Source of the DNA: Cristatella mucedo
Lineage: Eukaryota > Bryozoa > Phylactolaemata > Cristatellidae
Reading direction: 5' to 3'
Length of the DNA stretch: 64,000 nucleotides
Assembly: GCA_009760855.2 (NCBI GenBank)
Contig: WPIO01000001.1
Location: 13,831,001-13,895,000, forward strand
Part shown: one piece after another, positions 34,536-45,609 of the stretch
Position numbering within the stretch: the stretch's first letter is position 1
How the letters are laid out: the number at the start of each line of letters is the position of its first letter
Made by a program: the position numbers and the translations under genes
Notes under the pieces: model-generated
The model's database searches: none
Seen by the model: the letters and a program-made list of their open reading frames with translations, nothing else
Told to the model about the DNA's origin: nothing

Positions 34536-34759
34536 CTGTTAGTGAAGAAAGTGACTACAAGTTAGCAATGCAACGTGCAGAGCCAATAAGAGGGGGTTGG
34601 CCTGTAGGCCAAGCTATCAAAATCAGAGGCTCAGTCACATGCATGCGATTCGAGGAGTTTGAGTTATTTTGTGCTGAAGCTGATACGAAACCAGCTTTGA
34701 CAAGCTACATTGCTAGATTGGCAAATATAGAGAGCTTTCCACGTGCCACTCCACATTGA
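34536..34759 (+). CDS. Candidate terminal exon, unknown protein
   Basis: After a possible acceptor (ATTAAATCTGTTAG) a plus-strand frame of about 74 codons runs to a TGA at 34757-34759. Its composition is protein-like: DYKLAMQRAEPIRGGWPVGQ, then RFEEFELFCAEAD and LTSYIARLANIESFPRATPH. The other plus frames and the minus strand are less open here. The entry phase requires two bases from an upstream exon, which I cannot place. No family is recognised. Confidence 0.3.
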
Positions 34760-35365
34760 GAGGTCATGCATACTCTCTAGTTTAGGAGATGAAAATTAGA
34801 GAATTCCAGCATAATTCTGTGTGTACAGAACCAACAACAAATTACTCGCATCGTTCTTCTGATGCAAGATATTAGGGCATATATATATTACTACATAAAT
34901 TGTTAGCAACAATATACATTAGCATATATATTGCTCAGCATGACTGGAAAAAAGCTTAATTAGCTTGTGGAAATGTACAGGAACACACACACACACACAC
35001 ATTTTGAACTATAAGACTATGCATGTATTAATGTAAACTCTGTGGAGGATGGGATGACATTGCCGTGTAGCAAAATAGCATGAATGTGTATGAAGAATAG
35101 CATTCCAATAATATATAACCACTTGTAATTGTAGTGCCGGCTGTTATTAAGGTAAATTTATTGAAGTGATCCTAAAAGACAATGATGTCTGATAATTGCC
35201 ACTAATTGATCTCAGCTATTGAGCCTCTACAACCATTCTCTGTAGGAGAATAGAAAAGAAATGCTCTTTGTATAAACTGCCCAAAACTGCTCTGACTTCA
35301 CTACAAATTCTCTTTGAAAGTTTTATTTGCAGAGGATCTATTTGCATAAAGCTGACAGCCGGCGA
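34760..35365. other. AT-rich non-coding DNA
   Basis: No gene is seen. A short (AC)n run lies at 34983-35001 and ATATAT tracts near 34880. No clear AATAAA follows the candidate exon closely. Confidence 0.5.
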
Positions 35366-35369
35366 CAAG

Positions 35370-35480
35370 TACAATAATAATAATAAATAATAATAATTGA
35401 AATAATAAATACATTTTTCATTCACCCTAAGGGAACTAATCTCTTTCTAAGCATTTTGCTTTGGCTGCAAAGGAAGCATA
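35370..35480 (-). mobile_element. LINE/SINE 3' end fragment
   Basis: From an (AATA)n-rich tail (35372-35410) the minus strand continues with CACCCTAAGGGAACTAATC, TCTTTCTAAGCATTTTGC and GGCTGCAAAGGAAGC. This is the shared 3' hairpin and the adjacent TTTGCAGC element. Nothing further is recognisable. Confidence 0.65.
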
Positions 35481-36150
35481 TCCACTGATGTTTTATGTTG
35501 CTTTATTATTGTCTAACTAAGCCGCCCACGTCCCAAAATAAAATTAGGCAAAGCCAAAGCATCCGTTTCTAAAGGCTTCAAAAAACCTGCAGCTGCCCTT
35601 TGAGCATTCGTAGCCTGTCTAGTTAGTTGAGCATTGCTGCAACAGATGGAGCACTGAGAACTTCAGCAATAGTCTGCCAACTGTTGAAGTCATCATAACT
35701 GGCAGCCTACCCAAAAAACAGTACATGAAAAGGCATGCATGAGGTTTAGCCAGGATTAAGCCACGGAGGAGGCCAGATCTTGACTTTGACATCGGCAGCT
35801 AATCATGGGAAGTCTCGATGGGTACCATCGGACGATGACCCTTCGGCTGTGTTTGTTACGTCTTCCAAGTATAATGCTGGCTTTTATTTTTATTGTGTTA
35901 AGAGCTATTTTTTCTTTGTTTGCATACTTTTTTCGTTTAGGTTGCCTGCTAAATGACTGTTAGCTAAGCAGATGTCTCAGATTTTTAGGATCCAGCTATC
36001 TTAAGCCGATGGGATTTGGATTTTCGGATTGCCTACTGCTGGGATGTGTTAGTTGACTGAAATGAGTGAGCTGTGCTTCCTCACATCTGACTGTGGTTAC
36101 TACGTCACAGGTTAACCTCGTGCCGACGACACGACATTCCATTAAATCTT
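35480..36150. other. No feature recognised
   Basis: No exon or repeat could be supported in this stretch. Confidence 0.45.
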
Positions 36151-36260
<110 letters not shown>

Positions 36261-36261
36261 C

Positions 36262-36877
36262 GTGCCGATGTCGTGACATGCTCTTCTTTCTTTCTAGTGC
36301 TGCGATATCCTGATATGGGATACTTAGCACTATTTACATTCTACTTAGGATTAAGTTACACGTCAAGCTGCTTTGATCTGGCATTCGTTTCCATAGCACT
36401 TTCGGTGGCCGAGCTCCTCGGTGGACTTCCAGATTAGTGCCATACTAGTGTGAAGAATCACGCCTATCTTCACCAGGGTAGCTGTTAAGGCCTAGGACTG
36501 GCCAGCTGCCAAAGCAGTTAGGTGAGCAGGACCACGAATGACCGGGATTGCTACCATGCAATAAACCTATATCGTCGTAAACAAAAAGAAAAGCAGAAGC
36601 AAAGTAGATAAGCACAAGTAAAACAAAGCTGCTTTGCAAAGCTAGGGGGATCGCAGCTTCTGCTTTGTGTCAAGTAGGGTTTCTGAAGATTGTGGCTGGG
36701 CTCTAGAGGATAGACGTTCGTTATGAGCATGTGCCTGCCTATTCGAGAATACTTTATACTGCACAACATTTCGAGTGAACTGTCATGCCGAAACAATGGG
36801 TTCACACCACCGTGGCATCCCTGTGTCAAGCAGCATAGCTTCACAGGGAAAGACCGTGCTGGTCGGCTTGTGCGGCT
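36262..36877. other. No feature recognised
   Basis: A plus-strand frame continues out of the TA tract to 36437, but most of its length is microsatellite. No domains. Confidence 0.4.
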
Positions 36878-37035
36878 GATGATAATAATGCTAGCTTATT
36901 TAACAGCCTCATTTGTACAGCAGTGGTAGAGCCTTAATGGCTATCTCAGCCCCTTGCAGTTGGCAATACAGGATCTCCAACAGCAGGATTCGAACCCACG
37001 ACCTCGGTCGTGAAGAGCGAGCATCTAACCTCCTA
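36878..37035 (-). mobile_element. SINE I copy b
   Basis: Minus strand: a tRNA-like head ending CCGAGGTCGTGGGTTCGAATCC (perfect B box GGTTCGAATCC), then a body with GATAGCCATTAAGGCTCT and GAGGCTGTTAAATAAGCTAG, and a TTATTAT tail. The body matches 1540-1725 throughout. The flanks GGCTTGTGCGGCT (36865-36877) and GGCTTGTATGGTT (37036-37048) look like a 13-bp target-site duplication with three transitions. Confidence 0.8.
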
Positions 37036-37048
37036 GGCTTGTATGGTT

Positions 37049-37735
37049 CTTCAAGCAGCGGTACCTAGCCATGTCAATGGAGCAGCAGAGACCACCGAGA
37101 TACTGCTACTAGGCGGCGTAGAAGCTTTGCCTGCCTTTCCTTACTGGCGACATGTGGCCACCCTTGCTGCTGTACTGGCCAAGCTGGCTGCCTTGGCACA
37201 TTGTATCCCCACTATCTCGCTGCAGGCATTCCCCGACATCATTAACGAACTGCTTGAAAGACAGGCAAAATGGCTGGCCGCCAAAACCGAGGTTGATAGC
37301 AGACCGGCTGTTTCCAAGACGTCTGCAGCGCCGGCAGCGCTTGCGGTTACTTGGAGTGCTTGCACTCTGACCGCTGTTGCAGCGGCTGCGGTGCTAGCGC
37401 TGCTGGCCCCTGCTGCCACCTGCCACTGCTGGCCCCTAATGCTGCCACCTGCGGCTTCCTGCCGTGCTGACGCTGCCGCATCCGTCAAACAGACTTCGAG
37501 AGCGAGCAGGACCTACCGGTATGCACGTTCATGGCTCTGATTCGTGGCACTTGGTCGGCGCTTTTCCGGGAGAGCAGGCCCCACGACCAACCGCCTCGCA
37601 TCCCAGGCCTGCTGAATGCAGCCGAGGTCAAACCTACAGAGAACATTCGGAGTCCCACGAAGCAGGATTCAGCTGCTTTGCCATCAGTGGGCATTCCTGA
37701 GAGTGGGTTGCCGATCATCTTAACCACGTGACATA
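37049..37735. other. GC-rich, Ala/Leu-coding-like stretch, gene status unclear
   Basis: A plus frame (37043-37540, 165 codons) and a minus frame (37141-37488, 115 codons) overlap. Both are alanine-rich because of a GCTGCC-type composition. A 24-26 bp segment (CTGGCCCC, then TGCTGCCACCTGC) is duplicated at about 37400-37455. I cannot choose a strand and see no domain. Confidence 0.3.
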
Positions 37736-37966
37736 GTCACGTAGATCCTGATCGGCTGGAATGGAATCTAGCTGCTGCAGGCCACTACATGGGCCGATGC
37801 CTCTCCGGTGTGTTAATTGCATGTTTCTGCTCGAAAGCAGTACACGGGCCAAAGCCTTGCAGGCTTCACGTTCATTTCCCTGTTTTCAGCTTGTTAGGAA
37901 ATTGCCTTGCGTGCAACAGCTGAAATAAAAAAAATTCTTTTCTGACCTTATTATCGATTTGCCAAA

Positions 37967-38167
37967 ATGTTTATCAGCCGTGAAGTGTGTCAGCATTACC
38001 GGACGAACGCAGGCCTATTCATCCACAAACGTGTAACAATAGGTCGTTTGCACAGGACTCCGAGAAAACTAGATCTCAATCCAGTTGCTTTTACAGCTCG
38101 TTGCAAGAGAATCGATAAGCAAGAGCTAGTGAAATGCGAGCTATCAGGTTTAGACAAGCATGCATAA
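37967..38167 (+). CDS. Weak candidate exon or small ORF, unknown
   Basis: ATG at 37967 opens 66 codons of mixed, protein-like composition (basic, with GLFIHKRVTIGRLHRTPRKL) ending just before a LINE-B fragment. A possible donor CAG|GTTTAG lies near 38148. The opposite strand is also open (70 codons). No family is recognised, and chance is a real possibility. Confidence 0.18.
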   Translation: MFISREVCQHYRTNAGLFIHKRVTIGRLHRTPRKLDLNPVAFTARCKRIDKQELVKCELSGLDKHA

Positions 38168-38560
38168 GCCCTTAAGTATCGTGCATGCGAAAGCGCTAAA
38201 GACACCACTCATGGCCACCAGTTAGTAAGACCTCTGATTAGTAACATGCATCGAGTCATACACAGGTAGGCATGCACAAGCACATGAAAAGGTTCACCCG
38301 GGCGAAGGGAAAGCTCACTGGCACAGGGGCAGCTTTAGCTGAGACTTAAATGATGCAGGGCCATTGCTGGTGGTGATAGTGCATTCCAGACATTCGGTGC
38401 AATGAACTGAAGGCTTGATCCCCAAAAGATTTTAATTGTGAGAGGAATGACAAAACGACTAGAAGCCACGGAGCAGGTGGTGTTAGATGTTTGAGCATAC
38501 AGTAAGAGTACAGAGGTATGCTGGTGCAAGCGAGTAAAGGTTCTCGTAAGCCGGAGAGAA
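38168..38560 (-). mobile_element. LINE-B fragment, copy 4
   Basis: The minus strand has the UTR signature (GTGCATGCGAAAGCGC, CCACCAGTTAGTAAGACCTC, GGTAGGCATGCACAAGCACATG) and coding traces LKSFGDQAFSS (38346-38663). The 3' hairpin and tail are absent, as in copy 3. Confidence 0.75.
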
Positions 38561-38564
38561 CAGA

Positions 38565-40900
38565 TCTTGGCAAAGTTTTAATTGGTGATTGCTTTATTTC
38601 GTTTGCTGCTAAGTGAATGTGCATGCCAATCTGACAGATTCGAGGTAGCCTTATTTTTGTCACATAACTCGAGTCGCCTAAAATTTATGGAGCTCATCTC
38701 AGTAAGCCAACCAATGCAGTCCAGGAAAAAAGATACCCAGCATAATACGTGTTGAATAAAATGGTGAAATGCGGCAATCACATCGATGCATTAACCACCA
38801 ACTTTGCTTAGCAGGACTCCTTAATAGGCAACCGAGCAGTACCACAACATGTGCATGTAGAAACATCTGCTTTCAAAAAATGGAGTCTCGTGCAAACATT
38901 GTATTTCTCTGTGTTTTAAACTCAATAGTTATCGTGTTAATAGTGATCTATAGATCAAAAATGCTTACCCAAACAGGAGGCAGATGCATCTAGAACAGGA
39001 GCTAAAGGCGTGAAAATAGCACCAGAAAAACTCCAACCACCTACTAAAAAATGTTACCTCCCAAAGTGCGTAGCACACTCATAATCACAAAGAGCTGCAT
39101 GCAAAAGATACTCCTAGTGTTTACCACAGGTTACGTGGAATTGTGCAATAGTTTCACCTCGAAAGAGATAGGGACCATTGTGGCAGAGTCGAGCTACCGG
39201 TGCTTACCAAAAATAGAAATTTCAAAACGTCCGACGAGGCAGCTAAACCCTCGGATAGAATTAAAATGGAATGCATCTAAAATTCAAATGTCCATCACGG
39301 CTTTGCTGTTGAAGTTTGATGTATCACCGTTCACTAGACGGCAACAAACGAGTATTGCACTCGAGCCATCAAGGGCAGGCTATGCCCCCTCAAGAGCCGG
39401 CCAGCTTGCAGCAACCGAGTGCCGGCGTGCCATTAGACTACAGCAGTATTGCTGATGAATGCTGTAGGTGTCGGTCCCATATTCGCGACCGATGGAAACT
39501 TGGTTACAAAACCCTTGGGCGATATTCTTTGCTGGACCATTAAAGAACTCAGGTATGTGCAAACACAGGTACAAGCATTTGGGAACTCATTCAGAGCCGT
39601 GGTACGATCTTATCAGTATCACGCGAATCCAACCGGAAAACAGCAATCTAATTATTTTAATTTTATGCTTAACTTGTGCTAGCAAATTGATATCAGACTT
39701 CGTGGAGCCCTCTTAAGAAGAAAATGCTGGAAAACCGAGCTGCTCGTAAGCTTCATCACATTAACATAAGATCTACCAGCCAACGTAGCAAATGAGAATA
39801 GGATAGAAAACAGCTGGGCCAATGGGCTGCAGGCAAATGTGACTGGCTTCAGAAGCATTTCTAACATACAAGCCTGGTTGCGGCTATCCTCATCCAGGAA
39901 GGCTGAGCACCTAGCACGATAGGGTGACAGTGCTGGCTAGCATTCCCCTTTAGCCAGTTGCTAGATCCAATAGCCGACCAGGAACACGTTCTTGACTTGC
40001 TCATGCATGAGCCTATGAACACTCAAGATCAGTGTAAATAACGTCAGAGAGAGCAGCCTTGCTGATGGAATCCATTCTCAAAGCATGAGTGGCACTTGGA
40101 CGGGAAGGGGAGGTTCCCCTTAAAGCCGAAAGTTATTTCTTATTCTACTGATCAAGCTCGTGATACCATCACAATGTCAACCAACCGCAGCAGGTTTCCT
40201 TTAACCTGACCCTCATAGGAACGTTTCCGGTATTTTTGCTTGGGCACTGCTCATGTGAGGACAGCTGGCTAGGGACTTTACCCAAGACAGGCCACTCTAA
40301 AGACCGTACTACTTGGGCAGGCCCACGTGACGACTACCAGGCAAAGTCCATGTCAGGGAGTGCAGACAAAAATTGGCCACTACGCTGTCAGCCACTGGGA
40401 TGCAACGTTTTTACTGCGCATCACTGTTGAGTATCTGGTGGAGATCTGGCAGCAAAGGTACACGAAGTATGGCTTCCTGTGATAGCCACTACAAGTGTGT
40501 AGGCTAACAGCCAAAGTGCCAAATACGCTAACAGCTGTCTGCTCTACTTTCACCGAGCTCTCCTTACGGAGAATTGCACAGCTCTGTGTGCACTTCCCTT
40601 CCACATGGCAATCTTCTTGTCATCCATATACGAGGCACGGGCCATCTCCTCCCACCAACCTAATTGGCATCTCAAAAGGTCGGTAGTTTAGCTAGAAGCT
40701 GCTAGCAATAACTGCTCCTGCCAGTAGATGGTGCCAGCATTCACCAAAAGCTGAAGCCAAGCAACTGCATTCAGGACGAAGCCACAGAGAGCAAAATCTT
40801 GAACTAGGCCTAAGCAGCCAATCAGGGGCGCGACTAAACCAGCCTGGAGGGCACCTTGCCATCCACCCCTAATGCCAAGTCTAGATTCGATGTGGTCAGG
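38565..40900. other. No gene recognised over 2.3 kb
   Basis: Several short frames (longest 134 codons, plus, 39051-39455) have no domains, and neighbouring frames overlap. No repeat matches were found within the window. Confidence 0.45.
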
Positions 40901-40904
40901 ACTA

Positions 40905-41535
40905 GTCAACCCCGATCGTGTACATTTCTGACATCCTATGCAGACTGTTGTAATTCTATTTTTAGAGGTATCCCACCTGCACACAATGACACCCACTTAC
41001 AGATGGTGCAAAAGTCAGCAGTTAAGCCTTTCCGACCTGAACATCTCAAATGCCACATTATACCACTGCTCTCAGACCTTCCTGCCTCCCCCCCCCCGTT
41101 AAGAAGAGCATTGACTTCAAGGTCCTGCTGCTCACTTTCAGGCTATTTGAATCTCTTGTTCCGACTGACCTATCTGAGCTTCTTAATCCTTCTTATCTTC
41201 TCTCCCCGACCACCCGTTTCTTCGACTCGTGTCGCTTAGCTTTTCTTTAACCACCTTCAAATCCTTCCAAGACCACACATGCAGCTCCTATGCATAGAAA
41301 CCCGGAGCTCTACAGTCTGAAACCCGACATCTACTGATTTGGCCAAATTTAGAGCGAAGCTAGACTCTACTCGTTCCTTGCAGCATTTGCATGATTCAGG
41401 TACTGTATGTGCCTTTGAATGCTGCCATTCTGTATGCAGACGTGCTTCATTTCCAGCCTATAGGAAGTGCCTATAAAGAGATCTAGTAATAATTCTCTTG
41501 GATGCTATAAAAATGTGTTACTACTACTATAACTT
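40905..41535 (+). mobile_element. LINE-C RT C-terminal fragment with 3' end
   Basis: Plus-strand frames read FLTSYADCCNSIFRGIPPAH, CHIIPLLSDLP and, in another frame, KSIDFKVLLLTFRLFESLVP. These match the [18 protein letters not shown] and [19 protein letters not shown] blocks of LINE-A. A decayed hairpin (GAAGTGCCTATAAAGAGAT and AATTCTCTTGG) and a TACTAC tail near 41520-41532 close it. It is clearly divergent from LINE-A. Confidence 0.8.
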
Positions 41536-41689
41536 GTATGTTTTGCTATCGTATATCCGTGAAATACTATTTTGTAACTCCAAACGTGGCTTTGGAAGGT
41601 GGGCCTGAGTCGGTGCTTACTTAGCATGTGAGCCTACCGTACTGAATGGCAATCTTGCAGTTCTTTAGTAAATGAGCAAAAGCTTTATA

Positions 41690-41805
41690 GGAGAAAAAGG
41701 ATTTCAAAACCAATGAATATTTTATAAGAATAATACATTTGTAAAGCTTTCTTAAATAGCCAAATCCCTTTCTGGGCATTTTATGCATGCTGCAAAGGAA
41801 TTTGA
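41690..41805 (-). mobile_element. LINE/SINE 3' end fragment
   Basis: Minus strand: GCAGCATGCATAAAATGCCC, AGAAAGGGATTTGGC, GAAAGCTTTACAAATG and an ATTATTC tail. This is the shared 3' hairpin region with weakened pairing. The ACAAATG end resembles SINE II at 42494. Confidence 0.55.
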
Positions 41806-42490
41806 GAAATTGTTCGTCAGTGCACCGGCCGGGGCTTCTTTTTCAGTCTCTTCCTGTTGTTGAGTTAGGCAAATATCCTCCTTTAGTTATATTCCGGCAG
41901 TGCACCGCTGATCAGATGTCTCTGCTCTTGTTTATTACACAGTTGATCACTATATTTACACATTTATTTTGTGCGCTTTGCTCTCTTTTGTTCCCGATCC
42001 ATTGCTACCAATGTTTGGTACTTTCTCACTTTTGACAATTTGTACTTTTTGCTTTTTTCAAAGGAGATTGAGTTTTCAACCATGAAATAAGTTTGCCAAT
42101 TACATTTATATACGAGCAGGCTTTTTCCCATTGATCAGTGCCAGTTAGCTAATAAGCAGTAACTTCAGTTTACTCGCAGTAGATATGGATGTTAGTACAT
42201 TCAGAATTACATAGGTTGCTTTGACACAGATGGTCATCAGAAGAGTGGCCCCAGGACACATTATTGCAGAAATGACTTGCTGTTATTTTACATAGCATCA
42301 AACAATCGAGAGTGTGCATGACATCTGGATTAGTCCCAAATGATCGTCAGGATTAAGCTTTCCAGTAGTACGTTGCCCAACTGTCCAGAGTTCGAGAACA
42401 GTAGAGTGAAAACACCACATTGAATCAAAAGCAGCACAAATACCATCACAGGAAGAAAATCCACCAGGACAAGGGCATAGCCCGAACATC
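41805..42490. other. No feature recognised
   Basis: AT-rich. A plus frame at 41787-42035 is hydrophobic but unsupported. Confidence 0.45.
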
Positions 42491-42493
42491 GAA

Positions 42494-42643
42494 TTAAAAA
42501 AATAAAATATATATATATAATTCATTTGTATAGCAGTAACCTAAGAGAACTCATTCTCTATTCAGGTGCTTCACATAATGCCAAAACAGCAGGCAACCTC
42601 GAACTTCCAATGTGAGCCCCTTGACCGCTGAGCCAACCACCAC
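42494..42643 (-). mobile_element. SINE II copy b: tRNA-like head joined to a LINE 3' end
   Basis: The minus strand begins GGTGGTTGGCTCAGCGGTCA, a near-perfect A box (TGGCTCAGCGG). About 30 bases later comes AGTTCGAGGTT, a weak B box. It then continues GAAGCACCTGAATAGAGAATG and GAGTTCTCTTAGG, the LINE hairpin, and ends in ACAAATG and a TATATA tail. Head and tail together are only about 150 bp, the size of a typical SINE. Confidence 0.72.
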
Positions 42644-42644
42644 T

Positions 42645-43190
42645 TTGAACATACGGGGCATTGCACAGTCTCATATTTGTATCTTCGAAATTCACGGGGA
42701 AGGCTCTTTATACACTCAAGTATCTTGCTTTTCTCAATTTTAAGATAGCCCGAATCCCTGTGACGAAGGTGTGCTGCTAGGAAGACTCTTTGTGATGTGC
42801 TACTAAGAAATGTAGGACCTCCCACCTGGAGACCCAGGGCAGTGTGCCGATGATACTAAGCAGGCCACTCAGAAGCCGTCTGAAAAAGAATAACAACCTC
42901 TTCTGCAACCCTAAGAATAATATTTTCCCCTTTATGAACTATGCGGCCACTTTTTGGAAATCGACCCGGAAAATGACCCCCGAAGGCAGTGCAGCTCCAG
43001 CACACTTTTTAGCTCCATCCAAAAAAATTTGATAGCTCCACAAAATGTACCTACGATCCATTATTAAACCTTGAAAGATGGAGAAACACATTGAAGCATA
43101 GCCCCGAACAAGCTACCCAGCAGGTCCCTTGGGCCACTCTATAAGCATGGCAGAGCTCTCTCGGTCTTGGCCCAGCAGGGTAGGGCGCTC
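42645..43190. other. No gene recognised
   Basis: Short frames on both strands without domains. Confidence 0.4.
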
Positions 43191-43192
43191 TT

Positions 43193-43244
43193 GGGGGGAA
43201 GATCTCATCGCTAAGCTGAAGTTTAGCTATGAGTTCTTCCCCCA
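43193..43244. repeat. Near-perfect palindrome / hairpin
   Basis: The left arm GGGGAAGATCTCATCGCTAA is followed by the complementary TTTAGCTATGAGTTCTTCCCC, with about three mismatches in 22 bases and a loop of only a few bases. Both strands therefore read nearly the same peptide (GE.LIAKL). It could be the centre of a folded-back element. Confidence 0.85.
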
Positions 43245-43291
43245 TTTCACGACCCAGACCATGAAACTCGAGTCTTGCTCCAGTCAATCCT

Positions 43292-43375
43292 TAATTGCCC
43301 ACTGCAAGCCGTGAAGATAGCCGTTAAGGCTCTTCTGCTGCTATATTAACGAGGCTGTTAAATCAGCCTACCATT
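43292..43375 (+). mobile_element. SINE I 3' fragment, copy c
   Basis: CACTGCAAGCCGTGAAGATAG, CCGTTAAGGCTCTTCTGCTG and GAGGCTGTTAAATCAGCC match the 3' half of SINE I at 1540 and 36878. The tRNA-like head is missing. Confidence 0.75.
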
Positions 43376-43379
43376 TCCT

Positions 43380-45530
43380 TTACTTCAGTTTTAGCCCTTC
43401 TCCGGAAGTCTCATAGCTCGCCGGGAAGCCATCGGGCTTTCAGGGGACTACGGAATAATGTCTCTGTGACTGGCCTGCAGTGCTCTGCTTCCGGGTTGCC
43501 TTCGGGAAGGTTGGCAGCAGCCAAAACTCCTGCCACTAGACCTCCATCTAATGGCCCTAGTCTAATTCTGCATATGGAGCATATACCGCTCTTTAGTACT
43601 AATGTTCTTGTCAGCTGTGCTTTTCAATAAAGAGAGGCTTCATATATGCAGCTTGAATTGGGTCAGCTTAGGGCTCTTTTTGTCAGACTTGCTGAAAGCT
43701 AAGCAGATTCGCAATGAATGCATCAATGGCTCTCTAGACAGCCCCAAACTAAGTTGCTCGTGTCATGCAGGCGTGCAGCTACTGGTATACACACAGCTGC
43801 TATCCGACCAAGTGGTATGCAGTTGACATACCTCTTATGTACTTACTGTTGGCATTCGATGGGCAGGTTAGCTACTATAAATCCTTTAACTCTAGCCCAT
43901 TGACAGCTAAACAAAGAACGTGTGGTGGTAGCTTACCGACAGTCCTTAGCAGCTGATGACGAATTTTGTAATTTGATCCTTATGATGAATAAAATTGTCC
44001 TCAGCTGACAACGTTCATGAGCATTGGCTCCTCGGTCTACCGACTAGTGATCCTGTCCTCAGTCGATGCACCGGTGCTGGAGCAGTTGTCTTATTAAGAC
44101 ATTAAGACATGTGGGGAGGGAGGCTTTAACCTCTCTCCAGGCCCCCCCCCTTTATGCTCTTGCCCATGCAAATGCCTCAGCAAGCCCTTCCTCACAGTTG
44201 TGACCACGAACGTTGCCTCGGCTCATCATGCCTTCCCAGAGAGCAACACGGCACCGTTTGGCAAGCAACTTGGTTTGGCAGCTGCCTACGGCCGGAGCTG
44301 GCTACCACACCCTTGGCAGGTGAAGAGGAACCCACCAAAACTGCCATCTGAGTCAGATGGGGCAACCAGTGTGTCGTGCCAGTTGCCAACTACAGTGGGG
44401 AAGCTTATGACGTGCTCATTCTTCAGTAGGCTAGATGTACTGTCGAGGTGGATAGAATGCGTGCAACAGAGCTAGCAAGGCATACTCCTGGTATGCTCTG
44501 TTGTTAGCATCAGCCTGCCCGACTTAAATGGGAATCTCACCTACCATCCTCTCGGCCGCCGATGACGACGATTGCGAAATCAGCAACCACGAGTGCGTGA
44601 CCGAACGCTGCTGACCTTGCGAGCCATTTTTATCGGTCGATGGCTTACCGTTAGGCTGCCGGCAAGGGGCAGCACTATGCTCTCGATGCCAATACCAATG
44701 CTGGTGGTTTTGGATGACAACTTTGTCTGCTGCAGCCGAATGTTTTGTATGCGATAGTTTTTCTCGGCTATTCCCATCCAAAGTCATCTCACTGCAATGC
44801 TATCTTTCCCCCTGTGCACTTTCGTGCTAGGCGCAAGGCCGGAATGCCTCTCGGAAGTTTCTCACTTTCAATGTAACACGTGCTTATCGTTAAGCATTTG
44901 CAGCTTCCAGCCTTGTTTACCCAACCCGTGTTCAGGCAGGCGTCTGACGTGACTGGTCTAATATTGGCACAGTGCAGCGACTTTGGTTCATCGTCGGGGG
45001 GGGGGCTCAATGAACATGTAGTGCTCATGTCATCACAGCCGAGAGGTCGGCCGAAGCCCGAGATATGGCCGCAAATAAAAAGTAAGTATTAGGCATGCAC
45101 TTGGTCAGCAATATGAAAACCACCAAAGCATGTTCTTGAGAATGCAAGCACAAATAGTGCTCGTAGGTGCGGCCATCTCCTGGATTTATTGTTCTACTTT
45201 GTGTGACCGCTTCCGAAATTTGATTGGAAGAACCTGCGATTAAGAGATGAAGGTAGCTCGAAGCAAGTAGCTAGCTGGAAACCTGTCATACATTTTGGCA
45301 ACTTGCCCATCGTTCCATAGCCGTTTGATGAGTAGAAAAAATTCCTTCTTAGGATAAAGATTTCAAGGAATGCATATAGTCCCTCAAAAAGAGCTGCTTC
45401 TCATATGTATCCACAATGAGAGCCGTGCCATGCTGCCTGGTAGTTGATGAGATGTATTGTTTGCTGTGTGTGCATGCACACATAAATCTGCATATATTTT
45501 GTAAGAGTATGTGTGTCTGCATGTCTCTCT
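43380..45530. other. No gene recognised over 2.1 kb
   Basis: Frames of 60-91 codons overlap on both strands at 44150-45090 and show no domains. No repeat matches within the window. Confidence 0.45.
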
Positions 45531-45531
45531 G

Positions 45532-45560
45532 TGTGTGTGTGTGTGTGTGTGCGCGCGCGC

Positions 45561-45607
<47 letters not shown>
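45532..45607. repeat. (GT)n microsatellite with a GC interruption
   Basis: GT repeats flank a (GC)n block at about 45551-45562, giving an alternating purine-pyrimidine tract of about 75 bp. Such tracts can adopt Z-DNA. Confidence 0.96.
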
Positions 45608-45608
<1 letters not shown>

Positions 45609-45609
45609 T

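Noticed and set aside
37043-37540. 165-codon plus-strand ORF
   Set aside because: Alanine-rich from GCTGCC-type composition, with the minus strand equally open. No domain and no splice support.
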